Source of the DNA: Lagopus muta | Taxonomy: Eukaryota; Chordata; Aves; Galliformes; Phasianidae | DNA: 64,000 nt | NCBI RefSeq assembly: GCF_023343835.1 | Contig: NC_064437.1 | Location: forward strand, 14,101,001-14,165,000 | Reading direction: 5' to 3' | Part shown: positions 49,171 through 61,100 of the stretch, piece by piece | Layout of the letters: each line of letters starts with the position of its first letter | How positions within the stretch are numbered: position 1 is the first letter of the stretch | Translations under genes and position numbers: made by a program | The notes under the pieces: model-generated | What the model was told of the DNA's origin: nothing | Databases searched by the model: none | The model's input: only the letters and a program-made list of their open reading frames with translations

Positions 49171-52049
49171 GCAGAGCGCCTTGCCTCATGCTAACAAAGC
49201 ACACCGGGACTGGCTGCTCTCTTACACCTTCACACCTGCAATGTGGGGATAAGTCCTGAATTTCTGTCAGTTTTGAAGTGCTGGTATTAGAGAGTTGAAA
49301 TTCATTATCTCTCAGACATTTTGAGAGTCGAGGCCCCGTTCTGTGAGTATCTTTAATCGTGAGTATTTTATTTAACTTTGGAGTTGTGTTGTGTCACTGA
49401 AAGAGACAATCACTGTTTATGGGAAGGGTTTTTGTGTGTGGTGAAATGAACAAGATGTGGTACAGTCCAGCTGCATCTGTGAAGAAGTCTAGTAAAAGTC
49501 GTCGTGTTGGCCGGTATTGTTTGGGCACCAACTGTTAGGACATCTTAGGAAACAGCAGTATCTACATGATTTGTAGAAAGTGCCATCAGTTTGGGAAGGA
49601 AGTAGAGAGATTGCCAAGAGAGATAATTTTCTGTCCATTGTCCCATCAAAGGTTGTCAGCTTTTATTGGAAGTACAGTTTTCTTGGGGAGGTGCTGTCAA
49701 ACAACCGAGAGACAAGGTGTGGAGATGTTCTGTGGGTGTTCTGCACTGCAGTCAGAGTAGCAGAAGCTGCAGGGGTTCTGCCTGAGAGAAGCAAGACCAG
49801 CTTGGCCCATAGCCAAGGAAGCAGAGCTCCTGCAGCAGAATCTCAGCTGCTGCTCCGTCACAGCTGGTGTGAGCTGCTGCCTCGTTTTACAGAGAGCTGC
49901 TGTGGAAAGGTGAGAGCATGGTCATGCCATTAAAGGCCGTTAGACAATACTTGTAAGAGAAAGCCAAATAGAAGTGGCACAGAATGAGCATAGGTTTCCA
50001 GATTTGAATTTGCAGCCTATGTGTTAAAGTGTATATTTGTGTTTAATATGAAGTTAGCTGGATCCTTCTAGTATCCGGCATTGCCTTTTACCTGTAGTTT
50101 TGCCTCTTTTTCCCTCTCCCAGCCTGTCTTGGGTTAAGCAGGACTACGTAATTCAAATATTTGAAACCCAGCTATGGAGAGATGAGGTATTCAGCCCAGC
50201 TTGGCACACAGCTCTGGCGAGTCAGGAAACAGACATAAGTCCCCATACTGCTGCAGACGGCTGCACAGAGCTGTGTGCTGAGCTGTGCCCATCCCATGAG
50301 GGAGCAGCTCCGTGCTGCACACCAGCATCAGCTGCAGCCTGGTGTTTTCTTTTCTGTGAAAGCCATTTTGACTGCCATCTGTTTGCATTTATTTCCTTTC
50401 CGGCTCCGTACATGACTCATCTGCATCAGGACACAGGAGCAAGGGCAGAGCTGGGCTGCTGAGGAGCTCCTTTCCCTGCTTTCCAGCCCTGATTTGGGCA
50501 GCTTTCTGCAAAGCTTTCCCCTAGCAAGGAGCCATGTGCTGGGCTGCAGGATTTAACCTGCTGGGTGCTCATCATCTGAGCTCGATGTCACCTTATAGAG
50601 CAGGTGTGCCAGGGCTGTCCCCTTCCAGTGCCATGAGATAGAGACAAAACACTTCTCCATCTGTAAAGTGATAAGAAGATGCAGGAAACCATAGTTCATT
50701 CTGGCTTGAGCTCTGCTGTTCCCTGCAGGTTACCCTCAAAAAGTAGAGCCGCAGATCTGCTGCTCCTAGGTTTTAGTTCAATCCAAACCTAATCTTTTCT
50801 TCTTTCTCCAGAAGCCCCATTGGCGCCAGCATTTTCTTGTGTTCAGCCATGGGTAGGGGTTGCAGTAAGTGGTTTCCTCTTGCTTCCCTCTGGGATCCTG
50901 TGCCCGGGAAAGAGGTTTACTTCCATCTGAGGGTCTGCCTCAGGACTTCATGGGGGTTGTGTCTGAACCATAATGGTATTTTAAGGGACTTTTGTTTTTT
51001 AGTAAATTACCCTCCAATAATCTGCAAATCTGGTACCAATCAGAATATGATACGTATCCTCAACCAGTTCCAGTGGGGCTTATTTCTATTACATCTGGCA
51101 GTGTGTCCAATGGGAGAGAAAGAGCCTCAACCAGAACTAGCTGCACTGAAATCAACTGAATTTTGGATGTGTTCAGCCTTTTTGGCCAGACTCATTCCAG
51201 TTCATGAGAAGTAATTATCTCTTGAGCATCACATTAATATTAAAGATCCATAGGCATTAGTGTTTAGGCAACATACCTTCTTCTCAGCTCCAAAAAAAAG
51301 ATGTGGGATAATTGATCTGAACATGCTCCAAGTGTGCATATGTCTTTATTTATGAATTCCAATGTGGATTGTTTGGGAGGAAAAGAAAGAATAAGGAAAA
51401 GCAGGCAGAAATGTCGATACTTCTCATCTCCCTGGCCATTTATGTGAAGAATGGTTATAATCCCCTGAAAATGAGTTGTGAAAGCTAACAGCGTGTTAAT
51501 AACATGTGTTACAAACGCAAAATCCCTTTAGTTGGTATTTCGTATTTATACCTTTTCCTCTTTCTTAGATGAGGAGCTCCTGTTGGTGGGAGCGCCTGCC
51601 ACTGGTTTTGGGCAGGATGGTGGCCCCAGTGGCTCCTCTTCCTGCAGTTGGTGTGAAACTACATCCCAGCTTCGCTCTGCTGAAGGAGAAATGGCCCTTG
51701 CAGCACCCAGAGCGCTGTCTCTTGTGGTCTGTCCAGGGCTGCTGGGGTGACCCATCCCAGACGTGGAGGTGACAGTGGCCGTGCTGTGGCCTGGTTGTAT
51801 CCCCAAGACCGTGTACAATTGCCAGCCAGCAATTATGTGAAATAGTAGGGAAGCTTTTTCCTTACTGAGTTTTTTATTGTGTTCAGCTTCTCACAGTAGG
51901 GGAAAACAAGCCTATAAAGGTGCCGCCAGCTTTTTTCAAGTTCTGCACGTGGCGTGGCCCTCCTTGTTTTAACGCCCTGGTGAGGGGTGTCAGCACAGCC
52001 CAAGCGGACACGGTATGGCCCAATTTCCTGCAGAGCACGGCGAAGGCCA

Positions 52050-52290
52050 CAGATATCAGCTTCAAAGGTAACCAATTACCTTTTATTATCACACATGGCT
52101 TTAGCTCCACCAGTTTCGAATAGCACATAATCACGAGTCTGTGATAACATTTACTCCTGATGAGAGAAAATTTACCAAGTACTAAATTGCTGCTGAGATG
52201 ACGGGAACACAAGCCAGGCATGAATTAGCTCCAATGATGAGTCAGCAGACGTTAATGTCTTGCACCATGCTGGATGCATCTGCCGAGCCG
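52050..52290. promoter_or_regulatory. Candidate conserved noncoding element
   Basis: AACCAATTACC (CCAAT plus TAATT), TTATTATCACACA, GATAACATTTAC and ATGAGTCAGCAGACG (TGAGTCAGCA, MAF-recognition-like) in about 200 unique bases. Confidence 0.3.
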
Positions 52291-54789
52291 TCCAGTGTTG
52301 AATCATCTTAAATATTTCTGTCTTACTGCCCCTCCAGGAAGAAGCATCGGAGAACTTTTGTCTGTCTGTGTTATATATGCATAAGCTATTTTAAAATAAA
52401 TATATGCAGGCATATAACAAGTATATGCGTTTAGGTAGGTAGGTAATTTTCAGCTACGGGAAGGATGAGCAGCCAGCAACTATTTAAAGTAAAACATGCA
52501 TGGAAATGCTAATAGCAATTGCCTACACTTGGGGTTTGGAAAATGATAGCTTTGCTCAGCTGTGGCTTTGATGAGCCTGGGAGGGTGACCTGGCATCCAT
52601 GCCACGCACACTGGGCCTCCACAGAGCCCAAGTGAGAGCTGCAGGTTTACGTGGTGCTCCGTGTGTCAGAAATGATTCCCTCCTGAACCAATGAGACAGC
52701 TGCAGAGTGCTGTGCTCAAGTCTATCACCTCTTCAACTTTTTCCCTTTTTTCCCCATACACCCAGAATGTCAGTGTTGGATAAATGTAGTATCTAGATCC
52801 AGTCAAGAACATCAGATGAATTCGATGGAGAGGGGCAAATAACTTTTTAAATGAGATTCTTTTTCTCTGAGGGCCCGCAGTTGGACCATCATATGCTGCC
52901 CTTGTTCTGTGGAGGATGTTCAGCAGATGCAAGGCGTGCCATGTAACTGGGGATGCAGACGGGCTTTACTCTGGGCAGCACAGCTGTTGCACAAAGGAAG
53001 ATGTGAAGCTTTTATTTAGTAAATTGTGTTGTATTCTGCTTCATTTATTGTGGCAAAGCAAATCAAGTTGTTCTAAAGCGCATTGTCTATTCTGGCCTTA
53101 ATGTGTATATATCATTAACCAACTGTATGCATGTGAGAACTGCAGTAATTTAATGCACACCATGCAGAACTGCTTTTCTGTTTTGAAACTCTGACTCTCT
53201 GAGGTACGGAGGTCAAAAGTTAATTCTAGTGAGAAATGTGAGAGTTGTCTGTGTTTGCCAAAAGATTGTTGTTTCAGGCATTCTGCAGTCTGAGTCTCAC
53301 CACTCCAACTCATGTTTTTAAAATTTTCCCACCTCTCCCTAAGTTTCAGATGCAATTTAAAAAAAAAAGCCAACAAAACAAAACTCATTTAAAAAAAAAA
53401 AAAGGCAGCAAAATCAGCCAGTGTTTTAGAAAGCTTGGTGAGGACAGTGCTTGGCTTTGCAGTTGGGGGTGGGAAGCACAAACTGACTGCATGGGACGGT
53501 GGACTGGTACAGCCTCCCAGTGCCCATCATCCCTCTCCTGCTCTTCTCCTCACTGCCACTGACCCAGGGCTCAGCCTCTGGTCAAAGCGAGCTGGTGGCC
53601 ATCTGCCATCTGATGGAGGTGCTTCCACTCACCTCCCCTTTTTCCTGGGGTGGGTGTGGGTCCTTGCTGGTCTGAAGACTTCAGGATTTCTGAATGTTTT
53701 AGGTGCTTAAAATAGCCCAAAGGAAACAATGTGAACATCCTCTGCTCTGTGAGTTTTGCACTCCAACACTGTGTTTTTCAAAAATTCACACTTGTGACTC
53801 TTTTTGAGATTCTCTAAAGTAACAGCTTAGTATTTAATGAACATTAAAGGGGAATTAAATTAATCTAAACAGTAGCTTGGTTTCAGGCTTCTCAGTAGTG
53901 GCTGCTCAAAAGTAAGGCAATGTTTTTAGACCAAATAAGAAATCCATCCTTTGAGGATTGGTTTATAGTCCTCCAAAATTTTCCACGGGGTTAATAACCA
54001 AGAGAAACGTCCTGGCGGAATGATGGCATTCCTGCTACTGCCCTGCCGTTAGCACGGTGCGTCAGGAGGTTTTGAGTCAGTTGCAGAATTTTTCTTCTAC
54101 AGCTGAAAGTGACACATCTCCAAACCTAATTGTAAATCTTTCTCCCATTTTTCTTTGCATCCTGAGATTCTTGGGCACAGCGATTAACTCTTGTTGAAGC
54201 ACAAAATGAAGACTGGAAGTGCCAGAACCTTTTAGTCAGTGATTTCCAAAAACTATGGAATTTCCTGCCCAGCTACATCAGATCAGCCAACAACTTGTAA
54301 TTGCTAAAAACAGCCTGTTGATTTTCCTCCCAAGTGCTTCAGCTGGCCTGGCTGAGCTTTTCACTTTTCCACTGTCTTGAGATGTTTCTCTCATTGTGCA
54401 CTACGCTGTATTTTTATGGTCAACATATCCTATAGCAAACAATTTCAGGCTGATGGCGGAAGGGAGATTGGATTCCGATCGGAGATTTGAGCCCGGGACG
54501 GGGAGCCAGGAACGCCTCAGTTCCTGGACCAGATCTGCCACTAAATCAGGAATCCACATAAAGCAAAGCCACATGACGAGCGACTGCAGGATGATTTGAT
54601 TTTCTGTGCAGAGGAGGAAGCGAGTGTTTGAACGCGGCCCTTGCCTTGGCGCACCGCCGCAACCGGAGCCGCCATTACAGGTGGGCCGTGAGCTGGGGCA
54701 GGTCCCGGGGCACGGGGCTGAGACTGGGACGGCTGCTGTCCGGATGGGGACTGCGAGCGCTCACTGGGGCCGTGCTCAGGCTGGCGTCT

Positions 54790-55000
54790 TGGTAGTGAAT
54801 GCAAATAAATTAGCTAAATGCACCCGTATGAAATTTTCCTGCTGAAAAATTCATTCTATAAAAACATTTATACTGTATTCTTTATTGTCAGCTAATCCTG
54901 CCCAAACTCATTAAATGGCAGTGTGTGGGTTACTTGCTGTCAGTGAAATTATCAAAGGCATTTTTCAGCTGGTGCACCGGGAAAGCATGTGCTTCAATGC
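54790..55000. promoter_or_regulatory. Candidate conserved noncoding element with octamer
   Basis: A perfect POU octamer ATGCAAAT at 54799-54806 is followed by AAATTAGC, TTTATTGTC and CAGCTGG-type words in unique AT-rich sequence. It adjoins a small GC-rich patch (54640-54740) with GCCGCCATTA, a YY1-like site at 54668-54677. Confidence 0.3.
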
Positions 55001-57139
55001 CAACTAAAACAATAACGAGGAAATGTTATGATCAGACTTGACCAAATGACCTTTCCCATTTTAGATTAGTTCTTAATTTCAGCACAAGGGTCATCCTGTG
55101 AGAATACTCACAATAAGTCACTGCTCACCTCTCACATGAAAAAGAAGTGACTTATTAGAAATCTCACTGTACTCATTGCAGTTAATGAGATGTGGAAAGC
55201 TTTGTAATTTGATTTGCTGGACCATATGCTGTAAAGGGATACTGCTGATTTCATTCCTCCACATTTAATTTAAGCAGTATGCAATGGCTTCTTCGTATGG
55301 CTACTTATATAATAAAAATTAACTTGAAGCATAAAAAAAATACACCATTGTGGGGTTTATTACTCTGTGGTTGAGTTTCAAGTGTTTTTCATTGAAACAT
55401 CTGTAAGTAATGTGTAGGTCTAATTTTAAATCCTGGCAAATATTTTCCATTTAACATTTGGTTTTTACTGACAGGCTTGGAGTGGAGGTTTTCAGAGCTT
55501 GTCAGTAACAGATACGCGTTTTCAAAGATAAACATTTTTTTAATTGAAGATAACTGTAATTCAATGCTCACTTTTCCGATCCATCCTGTGTTCCAGCAGC
55601 TGCCAACAGCAGTGCAGATGCTCGTCCCCTTTCCTCCAGACCCCTGCAGCAGCCAGCCCATTCCTGCGTGGTGTCAGGGGCTCATCTTCACTGGCAGACT
55701 TGGGCCCATGGGGTGATGGTGGGGTCAGCAGGGGCATCATCTGTTCCCTTCTGGATGCCCTGTGTGGGGCATTTCAGTCCAGAAGGTGGATGTGTGCTTG
55801 GTGCAGGGTGGAGCTTGGCAGGGCCTGGACCACGGTGGCTCACCGTCAAGGCTGTATTTCAGATTATTTGATTTTCGGCTGCAGACAAAATGAAACAGCT
55901 TGAACAGACAGGCTGGGCTGTGCTGCCTGTAAACTTGGAGACTGGGCTGCATGGTTGGTGTGCCCTGAATGGTCTCCTGGTGGCAGTGCTTCGTGAGAGA
56001 GATCCAGCCGTGGCTGGGCAGCAGACAGGATGGACATACTGGTGTGAAGGGCCTGTCTGAAAAATGGACACCAAAATTGTTGTCAAAGGAAGCATTGGAA
56101 AGCTGAGAATGCCAGACACTCACTGTTTTCAACTGAAAGCAATGTTGTGGTATTGTTTGCAGTTATGGTTGACGTGTCCACTGGCTCTGAGCAGAGGACT
56201 GCATGTGTTCTAACCTGTTGGTTAAATCTGACACCAAGCCAAGAAGTTCTGTTTGGAGAAGTGCGGTGGAATGTGATGAGGGAGCTGGGAAGTCTGTGGC
56301 CATGCTGTGGGAGGGCAGGGGGGTGGAGGTGGCCATGCTGTGAGGTGGGTGGGCACGAGGGGTTGGTGCCAGGCAGGCTGCTGCTGTGCTGTATCTCCTA
56401 CCATGTGAGCTCTGCTGGTCTCTCACTGCATTTTAAAAAGTTGAATTCTGCTTCTATTGAGGAATAATAATAGTGAATTATTTCCCTTCAACCAGTATTG
56501 TCGTTTTGTTGAACCCTGAACTGCAGCTGCAGAAAATTAAGCCTGGGAGCAGAGGGATGAGCAGTGGTGGGGAGGGCTGAAGGATGCCAGCAAAGGCACT
56601 CTTTCTTTACTACTAAAGAAAGCCCATTTCTTTTTGATTTGAAGACTGCCTTTAATGCTTGGTGAATGAACATGGTTTTGGTTCAGCTGCTGTACCAAAG
56701 ACAAAGGCTCAAGTCAGCTCTTTGGGAGCCTGAGGTCCGAGCCTGCCTTGGGTCAACCATGGCCCTTTGTGCATGGAGCTACAGATTAAAAAAAAATAAC
56801 AGCAAAACCGGGCTTCATTTTTAACATGTTCCTGTTTTCTTTCATCAGAAGTTTTGAAATGCTTCACAGGAGGTTGTTGATAGTCATAATCTCAACCATC
56901 GTGATTTCTCATAAGCATTGAGAAAAACTGCAGCTTTACTGAATATAGCGTCTGTTTTAAATGGCGGGTGGTTCACTTCTTTTTAATAGGAGTTCAAGCA
57001 CAGAGGCAAGTAAAACCTAATGAAAGTGCCTAGAAGATTTTGTTTTGATACCTCACAGCAGCCCTTGGTTATACTGAAGGGGGAAAAGATTTCTTTATAG
57101 CCAGGCCTGCAGAAGCCAGAAATTTAATCTTTCTATACA

Positions 57140-57480
57140 GCTTATTTTATTGCATTTTTAATTTTCTCTTGCATTACTATGACCCTTTTCTATAGCTTTT
57201 GACGCCTGGTGCTTAATTACTTATCATTAGCAGTGTACATGGGGGCCTTCCTGCATATTTAGAAATGTGATCATTAGTACACGGGAAGACAAAGACTTCT
57301 TTAAGACCGTCATTAGTTATTCTGTTTTCATAGAAATGTTCATTAGAGAAACTACCCACCTGGTTAAATAATTATAATTAAGAATTGGTAATCTCCTTTG
57401 CATTTTTAACTCAATCTTCGGGATGTGTGTGCATAACTAAAGGAGCCTTGTTTGGCCATCATACTATCTTTTCTTTTCAA
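57140..57480. promoter_or_regulatory. Candidate conserved noncoding element
   Basis: CTTAATTACTTATCATTAGC, GTGATCATTAGT, GTCATTAGTTATTC and AATAATTATAATTAAG occur in 340 bases of unique sequence. The ATTA density and lack of repeats resemble deeply conserved enhancers in developmental gene deserts. Confidence 0.35.
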
Positions 57481-58009
57481 TTTGAATTGTCAAGCAGGTT
57501 TAAATGCTGTGTTTTGAAACCATATACCCTAGGAATGATTTATGGAAATATAGGTTATTAACAAGAAAAAGAAAGAAAGAAATCAACCCAGCAATTATCT
57601 CTGAATTCATTAACTGTGCACTGGCAGTGAGAGGTTGTATAAGCCATTTACTGTAATGTGTGGTATGGAGAAAAAAAAAATGCCACCGGGGCCTGATTTC
57701 TCTGCCCCATCGGCGGTTCTCACTGCAGACACCCAGCCTGCTGGGCTACGCTTCCAGAAGGGGGTGATTTCCATTTTCTGATGGGGTATTGCTTGGAAAT
57801 GCTGACAGTGAGTGCAGTCGTGGTGGTTATCCTGCTCGCGGCCATCATGGGGAGCTGGTGGGAAACCCTCCCCAAAGAGGTGAGTGTGCACCCATCCACT
57901 GTGAGGCTGTGGGGAAGGGAGCATGGGCACAGGGAGGGCTCGCCCCCATTGAGCCACAAGGATGGAAGAGCTTGTCAGTGGCATAAATATCATCTGTAAA
58001 CAATTAAGC

Positions 58010-58180
58010 AGCTACTGCTCATTCAGGGCAGTTTTGAGAAGCAAAGGAAGTCTGCAATCAGTTATATCTCCAATTACCATAAAAATATATTAGCCATTCA
58101 TTCATTTATTAATGATTCATCAGTTAACCACACATAATGAGCAAATAATTAGCAATGCTGTACGGTTGCCAAAATTGAAG
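58010..58180. promoter_or_regulatory. Candidate conserved noncoding element
   Basis: CTCCAATTACC, ATTCATTCATTTATTAATG, ATTCATCAGTTAACC, CATAATGAGC and AATAATTAGC in 170 bases. A GTTAAC HNF1/MYB-like core lies among homeodomain cores. Confidence 0.35.
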
Positions 58181-61100
58181 AAGTGTTGGCATTTTAAAGA
58201 TGAAAGGTTGCATTTATGTAAAAAGTCGGGTGGTGATAAAGTTAATGCAGAAGATAATTATAAAAGTGGCTGTCCTATTTTAGAGGCTGAGGTCCCACAA
58301 AACTTGTCTAATTGAACTGAAATTAATATTCTTCAAAAGCACGCATGTTACGGCATACTGGCTGCTGAATTTACTCGGAGATCTCCCTTCAGTAAGGTAC
58401 GTCGCACAATACAAGTTAATAAAATGCCAGACAGCAAGACTGCCTTCTTTGTTTGCTTGGTTCAGGGCCTTGTGGAAAACAATAAATTGCATTCATGTCA
58501 GCCGAGGCCCATCCCTTTGCTAATTACTGTTTGGTGCTGAAATGACTTCTGTGAAATTGGGAGCATGAAGAAACACACAGCCGTACAAGGGAGGCTTTTC
58601 AGACTACAGCAGTAAATGTGAGATAGGCCTTAGGCGCACAGATGTTAAAACAGTGAATTCCCCTACAGATTACACTAATGGAAACCCTGTCAGGGTAAGT
58701 CAAATCCGGGGTCTGCGGTCAAAATCTAATTAACGTTCCTGTACTTAAAAAGAATATGAATGCCTGGAGGTGAGGAAGAATGTATAAGAAACTTGCTTGT
58801 TTGTAAAACTGCTTGTGCGAAGGACCAGCAGCACCGAACCTGTCCGTATGAAGCAGCACCTGTAGCCAAGCTGCTCATGTCACGTAATGCAGCACCATGT
58901 GGGGCTCAGCCCCTGTGCACAACATGGCTGTTAGTGGCCATATCTGTTCCTGGTGGGCACTCCTTGGCATCTCAAAACGCTCCCTTTGTTTGGCACGGTC
59001 AAGGTCCCTGTTTGGAAAGTACTCCTAGCTGAGGCTGTAAGACAGGGCCAGCATCTCTTTGTGTGAGAAATCGGGCTGCTCCACGTAGGCTGGGCTTGAG
59101 GACACTACTGGGGCTCTTGCAGCGCTTTCACAGCTGCACTGTGCATGGCCTGTGCAATAGCAGAGGAAATTAATTTATAATGCAACAATCTCTTCGTTTT
59201 CTCAGCACAAAAATTCCCCAAAATACTTAAAATAACACTCAAAGTGGGACAGACCTTAAATTTTGAATAAATGAAACCCTAATCCAGTGTGTTCTGAAAC
59301 AAGCTTGTTATTAAAGAAATAAATTTGAAACAGCAAGTGGTTGGAGAATTTTGGATTTAATTATTTAAATCTACTTAAGATAACTATCTAGCGCTGTGTT
59401 TGGGTTTCCTGTTGAGAGCATGTTTTCCAGGAAAGGAATCCCACCCAGTGCCTGGCCAGTGTTAACTTCCTTCTGCAACAGTATTTTCAGTAGCAGAGAC
59501 AAATAATTAATATTATAATAAGGCAAAGCATTGTATGATTATGTAGTGATATTAATTTCCTTGACATGTTCTGCCATGAAAGCTGCATGGAGCTATGTGT
59601 GGAGTGGAGACACTGCCGCGCTCCTTGGCTAAGTGGTACAGCCATTTAGCTGTGCTCCTTAGGTACCTGAGAGGGAAAGTCCCTCTGCAGAGCTGCAGTA
59701 CCAGTGCAATTGTTAACACCTAGCTTGGGATATTATATGTGGCCATTGAATAGATAAATGTTGAGTATTGGATTTTGTTCATTGGCGGTTGTTGTGCACA
59801 TGAAGAGTTATACCCGTGGATGTGCGTTTTGGTCAAAATCTATGATGTCGTCTTTAGGATGCAAGATTGCTTCCAAGCATGGCATAGATAAAGAAGGCAA
59901 CAAATCTGCCTTTTCTTTCACAGGACCGCAACAGGAGCTTGCTGGATCTTGGCTCTCTATTTAGAGTGAGAGGAATTGAGGATGCCCCTGTTCTATGCAA
60001 GGCACAGGAGAGGGATGAAAAACAAGGAGGAGTTGCCTGTCTCCAGCCACAGCACAGGCACAGGGGACGGAGGCGCACCCAGCAGCCACTGTGGCGCAGC
60101 TGACTTCCTCCACAGCCAGAAGTGGTGGGAGAAAACTCTGGTGCTGAGTCACGTTTCCTTCCTTTGGGCTCATGCTGGGATGGATGGACATGCCTGCACT
60201 ATGCCAGCAAGGCTTCACTGCATGGCTTCTGCTGGGTGAGTGTGCTGTATGTATGCTATGAATAACATGGATGGTATTTTTGTGTTTGCATGTCCTCACA
60301 AGCGAGTTAGCTCTGAGTTCTAAAATACACAACATGCGTGAGGATGGTGTTTGAGACCAAAACCTAAAGGTCTGCCCTGTTCTCCACATTCAGGCACACT
60401 CACTGGCTTAGCACGTGGTTATTAGCAGTTTTTCCTTTTATAAGTCATTTTATATTTTAAAGAAAAGATAGTCCTATAAGTATTTTTTTTCTTACAACGT
60501 AATGCCTATGGTTATGTGTTACATGAGGCAGATGCTGACTTAAAGCTTAGTTCTTGCTCAACAGATCTTTCAGCCCACCAAAAGGGGTTGATTAGTGTCC
60601 CCCTGCTGAACCATTTTTTTCCTCTGTTGCTTTGACCCATTGATTTAATTAAGGTCTAATAAAGAGAGGGCTGAAAGATTGTTAAAAATCTTTTCTCTTT
60701 TTTTCATGGGTCTGACCTATGCTGGTCCGTTGGTGCGTTTTTGACTTCTATGTGCCCTCTTTAATATGTAAGCATAGTACCATAGAGCTTGTCTTCCTTA
60801 GAGCCAGTTGGCTTTTTTCCTCAATGGTAAATCAGATTTAGTTTTGGTTTTAACCAAAACAGTTGCTTTTCTGGAGACTTTTTATTTTAGTTAAGTAATA
60901 AAATATTGAAAGCAAGTCATGGTATCAAAAGGAAAGACCTCGGAAAGCTTAGCAGTGACCCTTTCCTTTTCTGCTTCCTTTCTCATCTTCCTCTTGCCAG
61001 CAGAGAAAATGAGAGAAATAAAAACTCTGGTTTTGCTTTCCAATTAAATAACAAGAATGAATGAAAGCTTACTAAAAGTTCTTGCTGTTTTTTCAGCTGA

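Noticed and set aside
59961..60389. 142-codon minus-strand open frame
   Set aside because: Low-complexity Ser/His/Pro composition and no family resemblance.
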